Shown here: piece after piece, positions 1 through 6,674 of the stretch
Position numbering within the stretch: position 1 is the first letter of the stretch
Layout of the letters: every line of letters begins with the position of its first letter
From: an uncultured Blautia sp.
GTDB lineage: Bacteria > Bacillota > Clostridia > Lachnospirales > Lachnospiraceae
Length of the DNA: 7,423 nt
Assembly: GCA_934402155.1 (NCBI GenBank)
Contig: CAKRTP010000088.1
Coordinates: 1-7,423, forward strand
Direction: 5' to 3'
Position numbers and translations under genes: made by a program
Notes under the pieces: model-generated
What the model was told of the DNA's origin: nothing
Databases searched by the model: none
What the model saw: the letters and a program-made list of their open reading frames with translations, nothing else

Positions 1-150
1 CTTGCACAGTTGAATTTCCAGACACAGTTTGGAACAAATTATAACCTCGCCTTTGCATCCTACCTGCTGGCACTGATACCAATTGTGATTTTCTATCTGG
101 TATGCCAGAAGCAGATACTTAACGGTGTTGTCAATGGAGCGGTAAAATAA
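1..150 (+). CDS. Carbohydrate ABC transporter permease, C-terminal fragment (MalG/MsmG-like, CUT1 family)
   Basis: The reading frame is open from the window edge and gives 49 residues before TAA at 148-150; the start and most of the gene lie upstream. The visible part holds one hydrophobic membrane segment (roughly residues 16-36, containing LALIPIVIFYLVCQKQ) followed by the tail ILNGVVNGAVK. This closely resembles the usual end of CUT1 sugar permeases of the MalG/MsmG/RafG type (…QKQFIxGLTxGAVKG), here without the last glycine. Such permeases form one half of the membrane channel of a sugar importer, paired with a MalF-type permease, a lipoprotein binding protein and an MsmK-type ATPase. The alpha-galactosidase gene begins 36 bases downstream with no terminator between, so the cargo is probably an alpha-galactoside such as raffinose or melibiose (inference). 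The family call rests only on the tail. Confidence 0.8.
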   Translation, partial: LAQLNFQTQFGTNYNLAFASYLLALIPIVIFYLVCQKQILNGVVNGAVK

Positions 151-186
151 ACTTAATCATGAACTTATCAAAAGGAGAAGACATCT

Positions 187-2373
187 ATGGCAATCGTATT
201 TGACAAAGAAAACAGACTGTTCACCCTGTGCACAAAGAACAGCATGTACCAGATGAAAGCGGACGACAAAGGAATCCTGCTTCACACCTACTATGGAAGA
301 AAAACAGACATTTGTGATTACTCCTATCTGATCCAGAGAAGAGATCACGGTTTTTCCGGAAATCCGGACGAGGCAGCAGGGGACAGGACATACTCCACAG
401 ATACTCTGCCGCAGGAATATTCTTCTTTTGGAAGCGGAGACTATCGTGAGAGTGCACTCGATATCCGCTATGATAATGGAACAAGAACTCTGGGGCTTCG
501 TTATGAAGGCTATGAGATCATCAAGGGAAAATATTCCATTCCGGGACTTCCGGCAATGTATGCAGACGAAAACGAGGCAGAGACTCTCGTGATCACTCTT
601 CGTGATGATGTGCAGGATGTCAGAGTAAAACTGTACTACGGAGTTGTGGAAGATCTGGATGTCATCACAAGAAGTGTCAGCGTGGAAAACCACGGAAAAG
701 CACCGGTTCAGCTTGAGCGTGTGATGTCCCTCTGCCTGGACCAGCCGTATGGAGACTGGGACTGGATGACTTTCTATGGAAAACATGAGATGGAGAGACA
801 GCTTTCCAGAACACCGATCCACCACGGTGTGCAGTCTGTCGGAAGCCTTCGCGGTGCATCCAGCCATCAGCACAATCCATTTGTAATGCTGGCAGATAAG
901 AATGCAACAGAAACTTCAGGAGAGTGTTATGGATTTTCACTTCTGTACAGCGGAAACTTCCTCGCGGCAGCAGAAAAAGACCAGTTTGACCAGACCAGAC
1001 TGATCATGGGAATCCATCCGGGAAATTTCGAGTTCCTTCTGAGAGAAAGCGAGATTTTCCATGCACCGGAAGTCATGATGGTATACAGCGCAGAGGGCTT
1101 CGAAAAAATGTCAAACTGCTACCACAAGGCAGTTCGTGAGCATGTATGCAGAGGCAGGTTCAAACTGGAACGCAGACCAGTCCTCATCAACAACTGGGAA
1201 GGAACCTATTTCGATTTCACCGGTGAAAAACTTCTCGAGATGGCGAAAGAAGCAGCTTCCTGCGGTGTGGAACTGTTCGTCATGGACGATGGCTGGTTCG
1301 GAAAACGAGATGATGACAACAGCGGTCTTGGCGACTGGCAGGTAAATGAGAAAAAACTTGGATGTACCTTAAGTGAACTGGCAGACCGTATACACAACCT
1401 GGGAATGAAATTCGGTATCTGGTATGAGCCGGAGTGTATTTCAGAGGACAGTGACCTTTATCGTGCACATCCGGACTGGGCATTTACTGTACCGGGACGA
1501 AGACCAACCCGCGGACGTAATCAGCTTGTGCTTGATTTTTCCAGAGAAGATGTCAGAAATCATATTTTTGATGAGATGACAAAGGTTCTGGATAAGGCGG
1601 ATGTGGATTATCTCAAATGGGACTTTAACAGAAGCATCAGCGATATTTACTGTGCAGCACTTCCGGCAGAACGTCAGGGAGAGGTTCCGCATCGTTATGT
1701 GCTCGGACTGTATGAATTTCTGGACAGACTCGGAAAGAGATATCCGGATATGCTGATCGAGGGATGCAGCGGCGGCGGCGGAAGATTCGATGCCGGCATG
1801 CTTCATTATACTTCCCAGATCTGGTGCAGTGACGACACAGATGCCATTGAACGACTGAAAATCCAGTATGGTACTTCCTTTGCATATCCGGTCAGTGCGG
1901 TAGGCTCTCATGTATCCGCCTGCCCGAACCATCAGACAGGAAGAATCGTTCCGTTTGAATCAAGAGCAACAGTAGCTATGGCGGGAACCTTTGGATATGA
2001 GCTGGATCCGGCTAAGCTTTCAGAAGAGGAAAAACAGCAGATTCAGGAGCAGATCACAGAGTTTAAGAAATATTATGATGTGATCCATTTTGGAAATTAT
2101 TACAGACTGACCAATGCGATGGAAGAAGGTCCATATGCTGCATGGGAATTTGCAAAAGAAGACGGAAGTGAGGCACTGGTCAGTGTGGTAGCTTCCAGAG
2201 TACGTACAAATGATCCAGGAGTGAGAATCAAACTTCGCGGCCTGAAAGAAAACCAGATGTATCTGGTAAATGGAGTGGAATATCCTGGCGGAGCACTGAT
2301 GCATGGAGGACTTCTTCTCGAAGAGGCGAAGAAAGAATACCAGAGCTGGAATTACCATATTGTAATGAAATAA
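187..2373 (+). CDS. aga: Alpha-galactosidase, glycoside hydrolase family 36
   Basis: Retaining exo-alpha-galactosidase of 728 aa that releases galactose from melibiose, raffinose and stachyose. There is no signal peptide, so it should act in the cytoplasm. The length is typical of group I GH36 enzymes, which are usually tetramers. Expected layout: N-terminal beta-supersandwich (about 1-320), TIM barrel (about 325-640) and a small C-terminal beta domain. Visible motifs: NNWEGTYFDF with W337; MDDGWFG with substrate-binding D367/D368; YLKWDFNR with nucleophile D479; IEGCSGGGGRFD at 524-535; WCSDDTDAIERL with acid/base D549. These sit one residue later than the known positions in the Geobacillus stearothermophilus enzyme AgaA (D478 and D548), so alignment is almost gap-free there. 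AAAGGAG at 171-177 lies upstream of the ATG and supports this start. The gene is probably cotranscribed with the sugar permease upstream and is followed by a strong terminator. Confidence 0.96.
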   Translation: MAIVFDKENRLFTLCTKNSMYQMKADDKGILLHTYYGRKTDICDYSYLIQRRDHGFSGNPDEAAGDRTYSTDTLPQEYSSFGSGDYRESALDIRYDNGTRTLGLRYEGYEIIKGKYSIPGLPAMYADENEAETLVITLRDDVQDVRVKLYYGVVEDLDVITRSVSVENHGKAPVQLERVMSLCLDQPYGDWDWMTFYGKHEMERQLSRTPIHHGVQSVGSLRGASSHQHNPFVMLADKNATETSGECYGFSLLYSGNFLAAAEKDQFDQTRLIMGIHPGNFEFLLRESEIFHAPEVMMVYSAEGFEKMSNCYHKAVREHVCRGRFKLERRPVLINNWEGTYFDFTGEKLLEMAKEAASCGVELFVMDDGWFGKRDDDNSGLGDWQVNEKKLGCTLSELADRIHNLGMKFGIWYEPECISEDSDLYRAHPDWAFTVPGRRPTRGRNQLVLDFSREDVRNHIFDEMTKVLDKADVDYLKWDFNRSISDIYCAALPAERQGEVPHRYVLGLYEFLDRLGKRYPDMLIEGCSGGGGRFDAGMLHYTSQIWCSDDTDAIERLKIQYGTSFAYPVSAVGSHVSACPNHQTGRIVPFESRATVAMAGTFGYELDPAKLSEEEKQQIQEQITEFKKYYDVIHFGNYYRLTNAMEEGPYAAWEFAKEDGSEALVSVVASRVRTNDPGVRIKLRGLKENQMYLVNGVEYPGGALMHGGLLLEEAKKEYQSWNYHIVMK

Positions 2374-2423
2374 AAAAATCCCCACAGACTGAAACGATTA
2401 TCAGGCGGTCTGTGGGGATTTTT
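2374..2423 (+). terminator. Strong intrinsic terminator after the alpha-galactosidase gene
   Basis: A perfect 16-bp inverted repeat begins directly after the stop codon. The left arm at 2374-2389 (AAAAATCCCCACAGAC) pairs with 2408-2423 (GTCTGTGGGGATTTTT), and a G-C and a G-U pair can extend the stem into the 18-base loop. The right arm ends in five T residues. The A-run on the left arm means the same hairpin could also stop transcription arriving from the other strand. It ends the sugar operon and insulates pcrA. Confidence 0.93.
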
Positions 2424-2485
2424 ACTGTTCTGCGTTATAATGAAAAATCGCAGATCATTTTGGAACAGGTGCAGGAGAAACTATC

Positions 2486-2514
2486 TTTACCCGTACAGTA
2501 CTTTCATGTATAAT
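2486..2514 (+). promoter_or_regulatory. Probable sigma-A promoter of pcrA
   Basis: The -35-like hexamer TTTACC at 2486-2491 and a perfect -10 hexamer TATAAT at 2509-2514 are separated by 17 bases. The predicted transcript would start near 2521, leaving a leader of about 54 bases before the pcrA ATG at 2575. The -10 lies in the middle of an imperfect inverted repeat (arms 2495-2505 and 2516-2526). A second TATAAT at 2436-2441 has no recognisable -35 at the right distance. Confidence 0.72.
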
Positions 2515-2526
2515 AGAAAATACTGT
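2495..2526. repeat. Imperfect inverted repeat around the pcrA -10 element (possible operator)
   Basis: ACAGTACTTTC at 2495-2505 and GAAAATACTGT at 2516-2526 are reverse complements with one mismatch in 11 positions. The 10-base spacer (2506-2515) contains the TATAAT of the proposed promoter. The position would let a dimeric repressor block RNA polymerase. It does not match the Gram-positive LexA box (GAAC-N4-GTTC), and no regulator is identified. Confidence 0.4.
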
Positions 2527-2574
2527 GAAATATCAGCATCAACTAATTAAAGCAGCAGAAACAGGAGAAATTCT

Positions 2575-4806
2575 ATGAGTATATATGACACACTGAATCC
2601 GCCTCAGCAGGAGGCTGTTTTTTACACAGAGGGTCCACTTCTGATCCTTGCAGGAGCCGGTTCCGGTAAGACCAGGGTACTGACGCACAGAATCGCACAT
2701 CTGATCGCAGACAAAGATGTAAATCCGTTCAATATTCTTGCGATTACCTTTACCAATAAGGCAGCACAGGAGATGAGAGAACGAGTAGACAAACTGACAG
2801 GAGCAGATGGAATGAGCGTCTGGGTGTCGACCTTTCATTCTACCTGTGTCCGTATTCTGAGACGTTATATTGACCGTCTGGGGTATGATAACCGTTTTAC
2901 TATTTATGACACGGACGATCAGAAAACCCTGATGAAAGAAATCTGCCGTAAACTGAATATCGATACCAAGAAATTCAAGGAACGGGCACTTCTGGCACAG
3001 ATTTCTCATGCAAAGGACGAGATGATCACGCCGGATGAGATGGAGCGTAATTCAGGAGGAGACTTTAACCGCAAAAAAACAGCAGCAGTTTACCGTGAAT
3101 ATCAGGCGGCACTCAGGAAAAACAATGCACTGGATTTTGATGATCTTCTGGTAAAAACAGTAGAACTCTTTGAGAAATGTACAGATGTTCTTGAAGCTTA
3201 CCAGGAAAGATTTCGTTATATCATGGTGGATGAGTATCAGGATACCAATACCGTACAGTTTAAATTTGTGAGCCTTCTGGCTGCCAGGTATGGAAATCTG
3301 TGCGTGGTAGGTGATGACGATCAGTCTATTTACAAATTCCGTGGAGCCAATATCGGAAATATCCTGGGATTTGAGCGTGTATTTCCAGATGCGAAGGTGA
3401 TCCGTCTTGAGCAGAATTACCGTTCCACAAAGAACATTCTGAATGCAGCGAATGAAGTGATCGCCAACAATACGGCACGTAAACCAAAACGCCTGTGGAC
3501 AGAGAATTCGGAGGGTGAGAAGATTCACTTCAGACAGTTCATGAATGGATTTGAAGAAGCAGAATATGTGATCGGAGATATCGCAGGGAAAAAAAGAGAG
3601 CATTTGGCAGATTACAGGGAATGTGCGATCCTTTACAGAACCAATGCACAGTCCCGTCTTTTTGAGGAAAAGTGTCTGAAAGCAAATATTCCGTACAAGA
3701 TCGTGGGAGGAATCAATTTCTACGCACGTAAGGAGATCAAGGATCTGCTCTGCTATCTCAAGACGATCGATAACTCGGCAGATGATTTGTCAGTCAGACG
3801 TATTCTGAATGTACCGAAGAGAGGGATTGGTGCAACGACTGTAGGACGTGTGCAGGATTATGCTGATGGTATGGATATAAGCTTTTATGATGCCCTGCGA
3901 GTTGCAGAGGAAGTGCCGGCGATTGGCAGAAGCGTTTCCAAAATAGAAGGTTTTGTTACATTCATACAGTCACTTAAGAGCAAAGCACAGGCATACAGTG
4001 TGACAGAACTTCTGGAAGAAGTCATCGACCTTACCGGTTATGTGGATGAACTTAAAGCAGAGGATACAGAGGAATCCAGAGCGAGGATAGAGAACATTGA
4101 CGAGCTGATATCCAAGACGGTTTCTTATGAAGAATCCATGAAAGCAGAAGGGAGAGAGGCAACTCTTTCCGGATTTCTGGAGGAGATCGCACTGATTGCA
4201 GATATTGACACAGTAGATCCGGATCAGGACTACGTTCTTCTTATGACCTTGCACAGTGCAAAAGGACTGGAGTTCCCGTATGTCTACCTTGCCGGCATGG
4301 AAGACGGAATGTTCCCGAGCAGTATGTGCATTTTTTCGGATGATCCTACAGATATGGAAGAAGAACGCAGACTCTGCTATGTGGGTATTACGAGAGCAAT
4401 GAAAGAACTGACACTGACAAGTGTACGCCAGCGTCTTGTGAGAGGCGAGGTACAGTATAACCGTGTATCCAGATTTGTCCGTGAGATTCCAAGAGAACTG
4501 GTAGAACTTGGGACTGTTATCCAGGAACATAAACCATCTGTACAGGAGACTGTTTCACCCAAAAACAGTTATATGCAGATGAGACAGACATTTAAGACAA
4601 AGGCATTTGATCCTCAGAAATTTAAAGTCACCAAGGCAGATTCTCTGGATTATGGAGTGGGTGATACCGTCCGTCATATCAAATTCGGTGTCGGAATTGT
4701 AAAAGACATCGTAGAGGGCGGAAGAGATTATGAAGTGACAGTGGACTTTGATAAAGTCGGTGTCAAAAAAATGTTTGCCGGATTTGCAAAACTGAAGAAA
4801 ATCTGA
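2575..4806 (+). CDS. pcrA: ATP-dependent DNA helicase PcrA (UvrD/Rep family)
   Basis: 3'-5' superfamily 1A DNA helicase of 743 aa, close to the length of Bacillus subtilis PcrA. In Gram-positive bacteria it works in nucleotide excision repair, removes RecA filaments, resolves replication-transcription conflicts and supports rolling-circle plasmid replication. Visible motifs: Q-motif region LNPPQQEAV (7-15); Walker A GAGSGKT (27-33, K32); Walker B VDEYQDT (D219/E220); motif III GDDDQSIYKFRGA (246-258); motif IV LEQNYRS (278-284); motif V TLHSAKGLEF (558-567); motif VI EEERRLCYVGITRA (595-608). After a polar linker, residues from about 690 (YGVGDTVRHIKFGVGIV…) form the Tudor-like domain that contacts RNA polymerase in PcrA. 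AGGAGA at 2563-2568 lies 6 bases before the ATG. The gene is probably transcribed alone from its own promoter. The lipid operon promoter begins only 39 bases after the stop, and no strong terminator intervenes, so some read-through is possible. Confidence 0.97.
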   Translation: MSIYDTLNPPQQEAVFYTEGPLLILAGAGSGKTRVLTHRIAHLIADKDVNPFNILAITFTNKAAQEMRERVDKLTGADGMSVWVSTFHSTCVRILRRYIDRLGYDNRFTIYDTDDQKTLMKEICRKLNIDTKKFKERALLAQISHAKDEMITPDEMERNSGGDFNRKKTAAVYREYQAALRKNNALDFDDLLVKTVELFEKCTDVLEAYQERFRYIMVDEYQDTNTVQFKFVSLLAARYGNLCVVGDDDQSIYKFRGANIGNILGFERVFPDAKVIRLEQNYRSTKNILNAANEVIANNTARKPKRLWTENSEGEKIHFRQFMNGFEEAEYVIGDIAGKKREHLADYRECAILYRTNAQSRLFEEKCLKANIPYKIVGGINFYARKEIKDLLCYLKTIDNSADDLSVRRILNVPKRGIGATTVGRVQDYADGMDISFYDALRVAEEVPAIGRSVSKIEGFVTFIQSLKSKAQAYSVTELLEEVIDLTGYVDELKAEDTEESRARIENIDELISKTVSYEESMKAEGREATLSGFLEEIALIADIDTVDPDQDYVLLMTLHSAKGLEFPYVYLAGMEDGMFPSSMCIFSDDPTDMEEERRLCYVGITRAMKELTLTSVRQRLVRGEVQYNRVSRFVREIPRELVELGTVIQEHKPSVQETVSPKNSYMQMRQTFKTKAFDPQKFKVTKADSLDYGVGDTVRHIKFGVGIVKDIVEGGRDYEVTVDFDKVGVKKMFAGFAKLKKI

Positions 4807-4844
4807 CATTTTTCTTAAGAATTTTTAATGTTTTTCCGCTTTTG

Positions 4845-4873
4845 TTGATTCAAAAGAGAGGGAATGATATACT
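4845..4873 (+). promoter_or_regulatory. Extended -10 sigma-A promoter of the membrane-lipid operon
   Basis: The -35 hexamer TTGATT (4845-4850) is followed by a 17-base spacer and the -10 hexamer TATACT (4868-4873). The -10 is preceded by a correctly placed TGA (4865-4867), giving an exact TGnTATACT extended -10 element. The predicted start of transcription is around 4880. Every base of this promoter would lie inside the coding region if the first downstream gene began at the TTG at 4842, which argues for the ATG at 4908. Confidence 0.75.
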
Positions 4874-4894
4874 GACTATACGGCGAAAAATCAG

Positions 4895-4901
4895 AAGGGA
4901 G
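4895..4901 (+). promoter_or_regulatory. Ribosome binding site that fixes the start of the PAP2-family gene
   Basis: AAGGGAG at 4895-4901 ends 6 bases before the ATG at 4908, the normal spacing. No comparable site precedes the in-frame TTG at 4842, where the sequence is T-rich (TTTTTCCGCTTTTG). Confidence 0.8.
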
Positions 4902-4907
4902 CAGAGA

Positions 4908-5600
4908 ATGAAGAAACTATTAAAAAAAATTACCAGACTGCTCCCTGCTTACGGAATCTTTCCACTTGTTTTTTCTTTTGTATTCAACTGTCTTGTTTAT
5001 TCCGGCTCCAGAATGATCGCAGGTGGATGGTATCATCACAATATAGAAACTGATGTGGACAGAAGTCTTCCTTTTGTTCCACAGTTTCTTATTGTGTATT
5101 TTGGCTGTTATCTTTTTTGGGCTGTCAATTATATTCTGATCGCAAGGCAGGAAAGACACAGGGTGTATCAGTTTTTTACGGGAGATTTTATATCAAGGTG
5201 TATCTGTCTTGTCTTTTTTCTTGCATATCCGACAACTAACATAAGACCTGTGATCACAGATGGCGGTCTGTGGAACAGGGCGGCACTTTGGCTGTATTCC
5301 ATGGATGCGGCAGATAATCTTTTTCCATCGATCCACTGTCTGGTCAGCTGGTTCTGTTACCTTGGCATCCGGGGAAGAAAAGAGATTCCGGTGTGGTATC
5401 AGAGAGTATCGCTGGTGATCGCAGTTCTTGTGTTTGTGTCGACACTTCTGACGAAGCAGCACGTAGTTTCAGACGTTGCAGGGGGAGTTGTTCTGGCTGA
5501 GCTGTGTTTTTATATTGGAAGAAAGACAGGACTGTACAGAATATACGAAAGATTCGGAAATAAAATTGAGCAGAAAATCCTGAAATTTACAGAAGGGTGA
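4908..5600 (+). CDS. PAP2-superfamily integral membrane protein (phosphatase or head-group transferase)
   Basis: Membrane protein of 230 aa counted from the ATG at 4908. It has a basic N-terminus (MKKLLKKITR) and about five or six hydrophobic segments (near 12-33, 57-78, 92-112, 143-154, 166-182 and 190-206). The PAP2 catalytic core is visible: PSIH at 140-143 (H143, motif C2) and S178-x6-H185-x3-D189 (motif C3, STLLTKQHVVSDV). Motif C1 is degenerate: R113-P114 is present but the lysine expected seven residues before R113 is an alanine, and the C3 arginine after S178 is T179. This pattern resembles the Aur1/inositolphosphotransferase-like branch (PAP2_3) more than classical phosphatidate phosphatases. 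Classical members remove phosphate from phosphatidate, PGP or undecaprenyl-PP; the Aur1 branch moves phospho-head groups between lipids. The true substrate is not visible. It is the first gene of a lipid operon, 7 bases before the flippase-domain gene. Confidence 0.85.
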   Translation: MKKLLKKITRLLPAYGIFPLVFSFVFNCLVYSGSRMIAGGWYHHNIETDVDRSLPFVPQFLIVYFGCYLFWAVNYILIARQERHRVYQFFTGDFISRCICLVFFLAYPTTNIRPVITDGGLWNRAALWLYSMDAADNLFPSIHCLVSWFCYLGIRGRKEIPVWYQRVSLVIAVLVFVSTLLTKQHVVSDVAGGVVLAELCFYIGRKTGLYRIYERFGNKIEQKILKFTEG

Positions 5601-5607
5601 AGGATAT

Positions 5608-6627
5608 ATGAAAAAAAATAAAAAAATAATCTTCAACACTGTATTTTTGCTGCTTGTATTCAGTCTGACGATCTATGGCGTCTTTCATGGAGAAGACCTT
5701 GGATCAGTCATGGAGGCTATTGAGAACTCCCATAAAATCTGGCTTCTGCCCGGGATCGCACTGGTGGCTTTTTTTATATGGGGTGAATCTGCCATTATCT
5801 GGTATATGATGCGTTCTTATGGCATTCATCTCAAAAAAAGAACCTGCTTTCTGTTTTCATCAGTAGGATTTTTTTTCAGCTGTATCACACCGTCTGCCAG
5901 TGGAGGGCAGCCGATGCAGATCTACTACATGAAAAAAGAAAAGGTATCAATTCCGGTAGCGACAGTTATATTGATGATCGTTACGATCACATATAAGTTT
6001 GTTCTGGTTGCGATCGGCGTTGGAATTGCAGTCTTTGGACGGGGATTTCTCCATCAGTATCTGGAGGGGATTCTTCCGGTCTTTTATCTGGGACTGGGAC
6101 TGAATGTTTTTTGTGTTACTTTTATGACAGTGCTTGTATTTCATCCGGATCTTGCCAGAAATTTTCTGGTAAAGGGACTTAAAATACTGGAAAGACTGCA
6201 TCTTCTCCGCAAAAAAGAAAGCAGACTTAAGAAGCTGAAAGCTTCTATGGATACCTACAGAGATACAGCAGCATATCTTAAAGGTCATCCGGGAGTTATT
6301 TTCAATGTAATCCTGATCACATTTGCCCAGAGAATGGCATTATTTTCTGTTACCTGGTTTGTGTATCGGGCATTTTCACTGAGCGGGACTGGATTCTGGA
6401 CGATCCTGTTTCTGCAGGCGGTGATTTCTGTTTCTGTAGACATGCTGCCCCTTCCGGGAGGAATGGGAATCAGCGAGACACTGTTCCTGAATATTTTTGT
6501 GCCGGTTTTTGGAAGCCTTCTGCTCCCTGGAATGGTACTGAGCAGGGGACTGGGATATTATGGTGAACTTTTTATCAGCGCGTTTTTTACAGTAGTAGCG
6601 CAGCTGACAATAGGTCAGAAAACATAA
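5608..6627 (+). CDS. Flippase-like membrane protein, lysylphosphatidylglycerol-synthase transmembrane domain (MprF N-domain type, UPF0104)
   Basis: Polytopic membrane protein of 339 aa with around eight hydrophobic segments, beginning with MKKNKK and a helix at about 7-24. Two stretches are characteristic of the LPG_synthase_TM family: TPSASGGQPMQIYYM at 94-108 and LPLPGGMGISE at 280-290. In MprF the equivalent N-terminal domain flips aminoacylated phosphatidylglycerol to the outer leaflet, while a separate GNAT-like C-terminal domain attaches the amino acid. That synthase half is absent, and the protein ends just after the membrane domain, so it cannot itself make lysyl-PG. It is probably a lipid or lipid-linked sugar translocase or accessory protein (inference). 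It starts 7 bases after the PAP2-family stop; AAGG at 5600-5603 and GAAGGG at 5592-5597, inside the previous gene's end, serve as the ribosome site. Being between PAP2-family and pssA genes suggests a phospholipid substrate. Confidence 0.88.
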   Translation: MKKNKKIIFNTVFLLLVFSLTIYGVFHGEDLGSVMEAIENSHKIWLLPGIALVAFFIWGESAIIWYMMRSYGIHLKKRTCFLFSSVGFFFSCITPSASGGQPMQIYYMKKEKVSIPVATVILMIVTITYKFVLVAIGVGIAVFGRGFLHQYLEGILPVFYLGLGLNVFCVTFMTVLVFHPDLARNFLVKGLKILERLHLLRKKESRLKKLKASMDTYRDTAAYLKGHPGVIFNVILITFAQRMALFSVTWFVYRAFSLSGTGFWTILFLQAVISVSVDMLPLPGGMGISETLFLNIFVPVFGSLLLPGMVLSRGLGYYGELFISAFFTVVAQLTIGQKT

Positions 6628-6643
6628 CTGCGCTGAACAGTTA
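6625..6643 (+). repeat. Small perfect hairpin between the flippase-domain gene and pssA
   Basis: TAACTG at 6625-6630 and CAGTTA at 6638-6643 form a 6-bp stem with a 7-base loop, starting on the stop codon of the flippase-domain gene. No T-run follows, so it is not a classical terminator. It might be an RNA processing or stabilising element within the operon, or chance. Confidence 0.35.
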
Positions 6644-6674
6644 GGCAAACAAATGAAAACAGGGAGTAGTGTAA

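Noticed and set aside
157..873. Long open minus-strand frame (238 codons) opposite the start of the alpha-galactosidase gene
   Set aside because: It lies antisense to a gene with clear catalytic motifs, has no recognisable domain and runs past the ATG of the real gene. It is a shadow of the coding bias.
1441..1932. Minus-strand open frame (163 codons) opposite the catalytic core of the alpha-galactosidase, and similar ones opposite pcrA (3052-3603, 3970-4530)
   Set aside because: They are antisense to conserved protein motifs, are rich in Cys, His and Ser as is usual for shadow frames, and have no credible family.
2436..2441. TATAAT as a first pcrA promoter
   Set aside because: The matching -35 position (2413-2418, TGGGGA) lies in the terminator stem and does not resemble TTGACA, and there is no TGn extension. 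The promoter at 2486-2514 is better.
2424..2574. LexA/SOS box in the pcrA upstream region
   Set aside because: No GAAC-N4-GTTC match is present. The isolated GAAC at 2463 has no partner at the required distance.
4806..4835. Possible terminator after pcrA: ACATT/AATGT arms with an inner TTCTTAAGAA palindrome, then TTTTT
   Set aside because: The stem is AT-rich, short and interrupted by mismatches, so it should be weak. It could lower read-through a little but is not supported as a real terminator.
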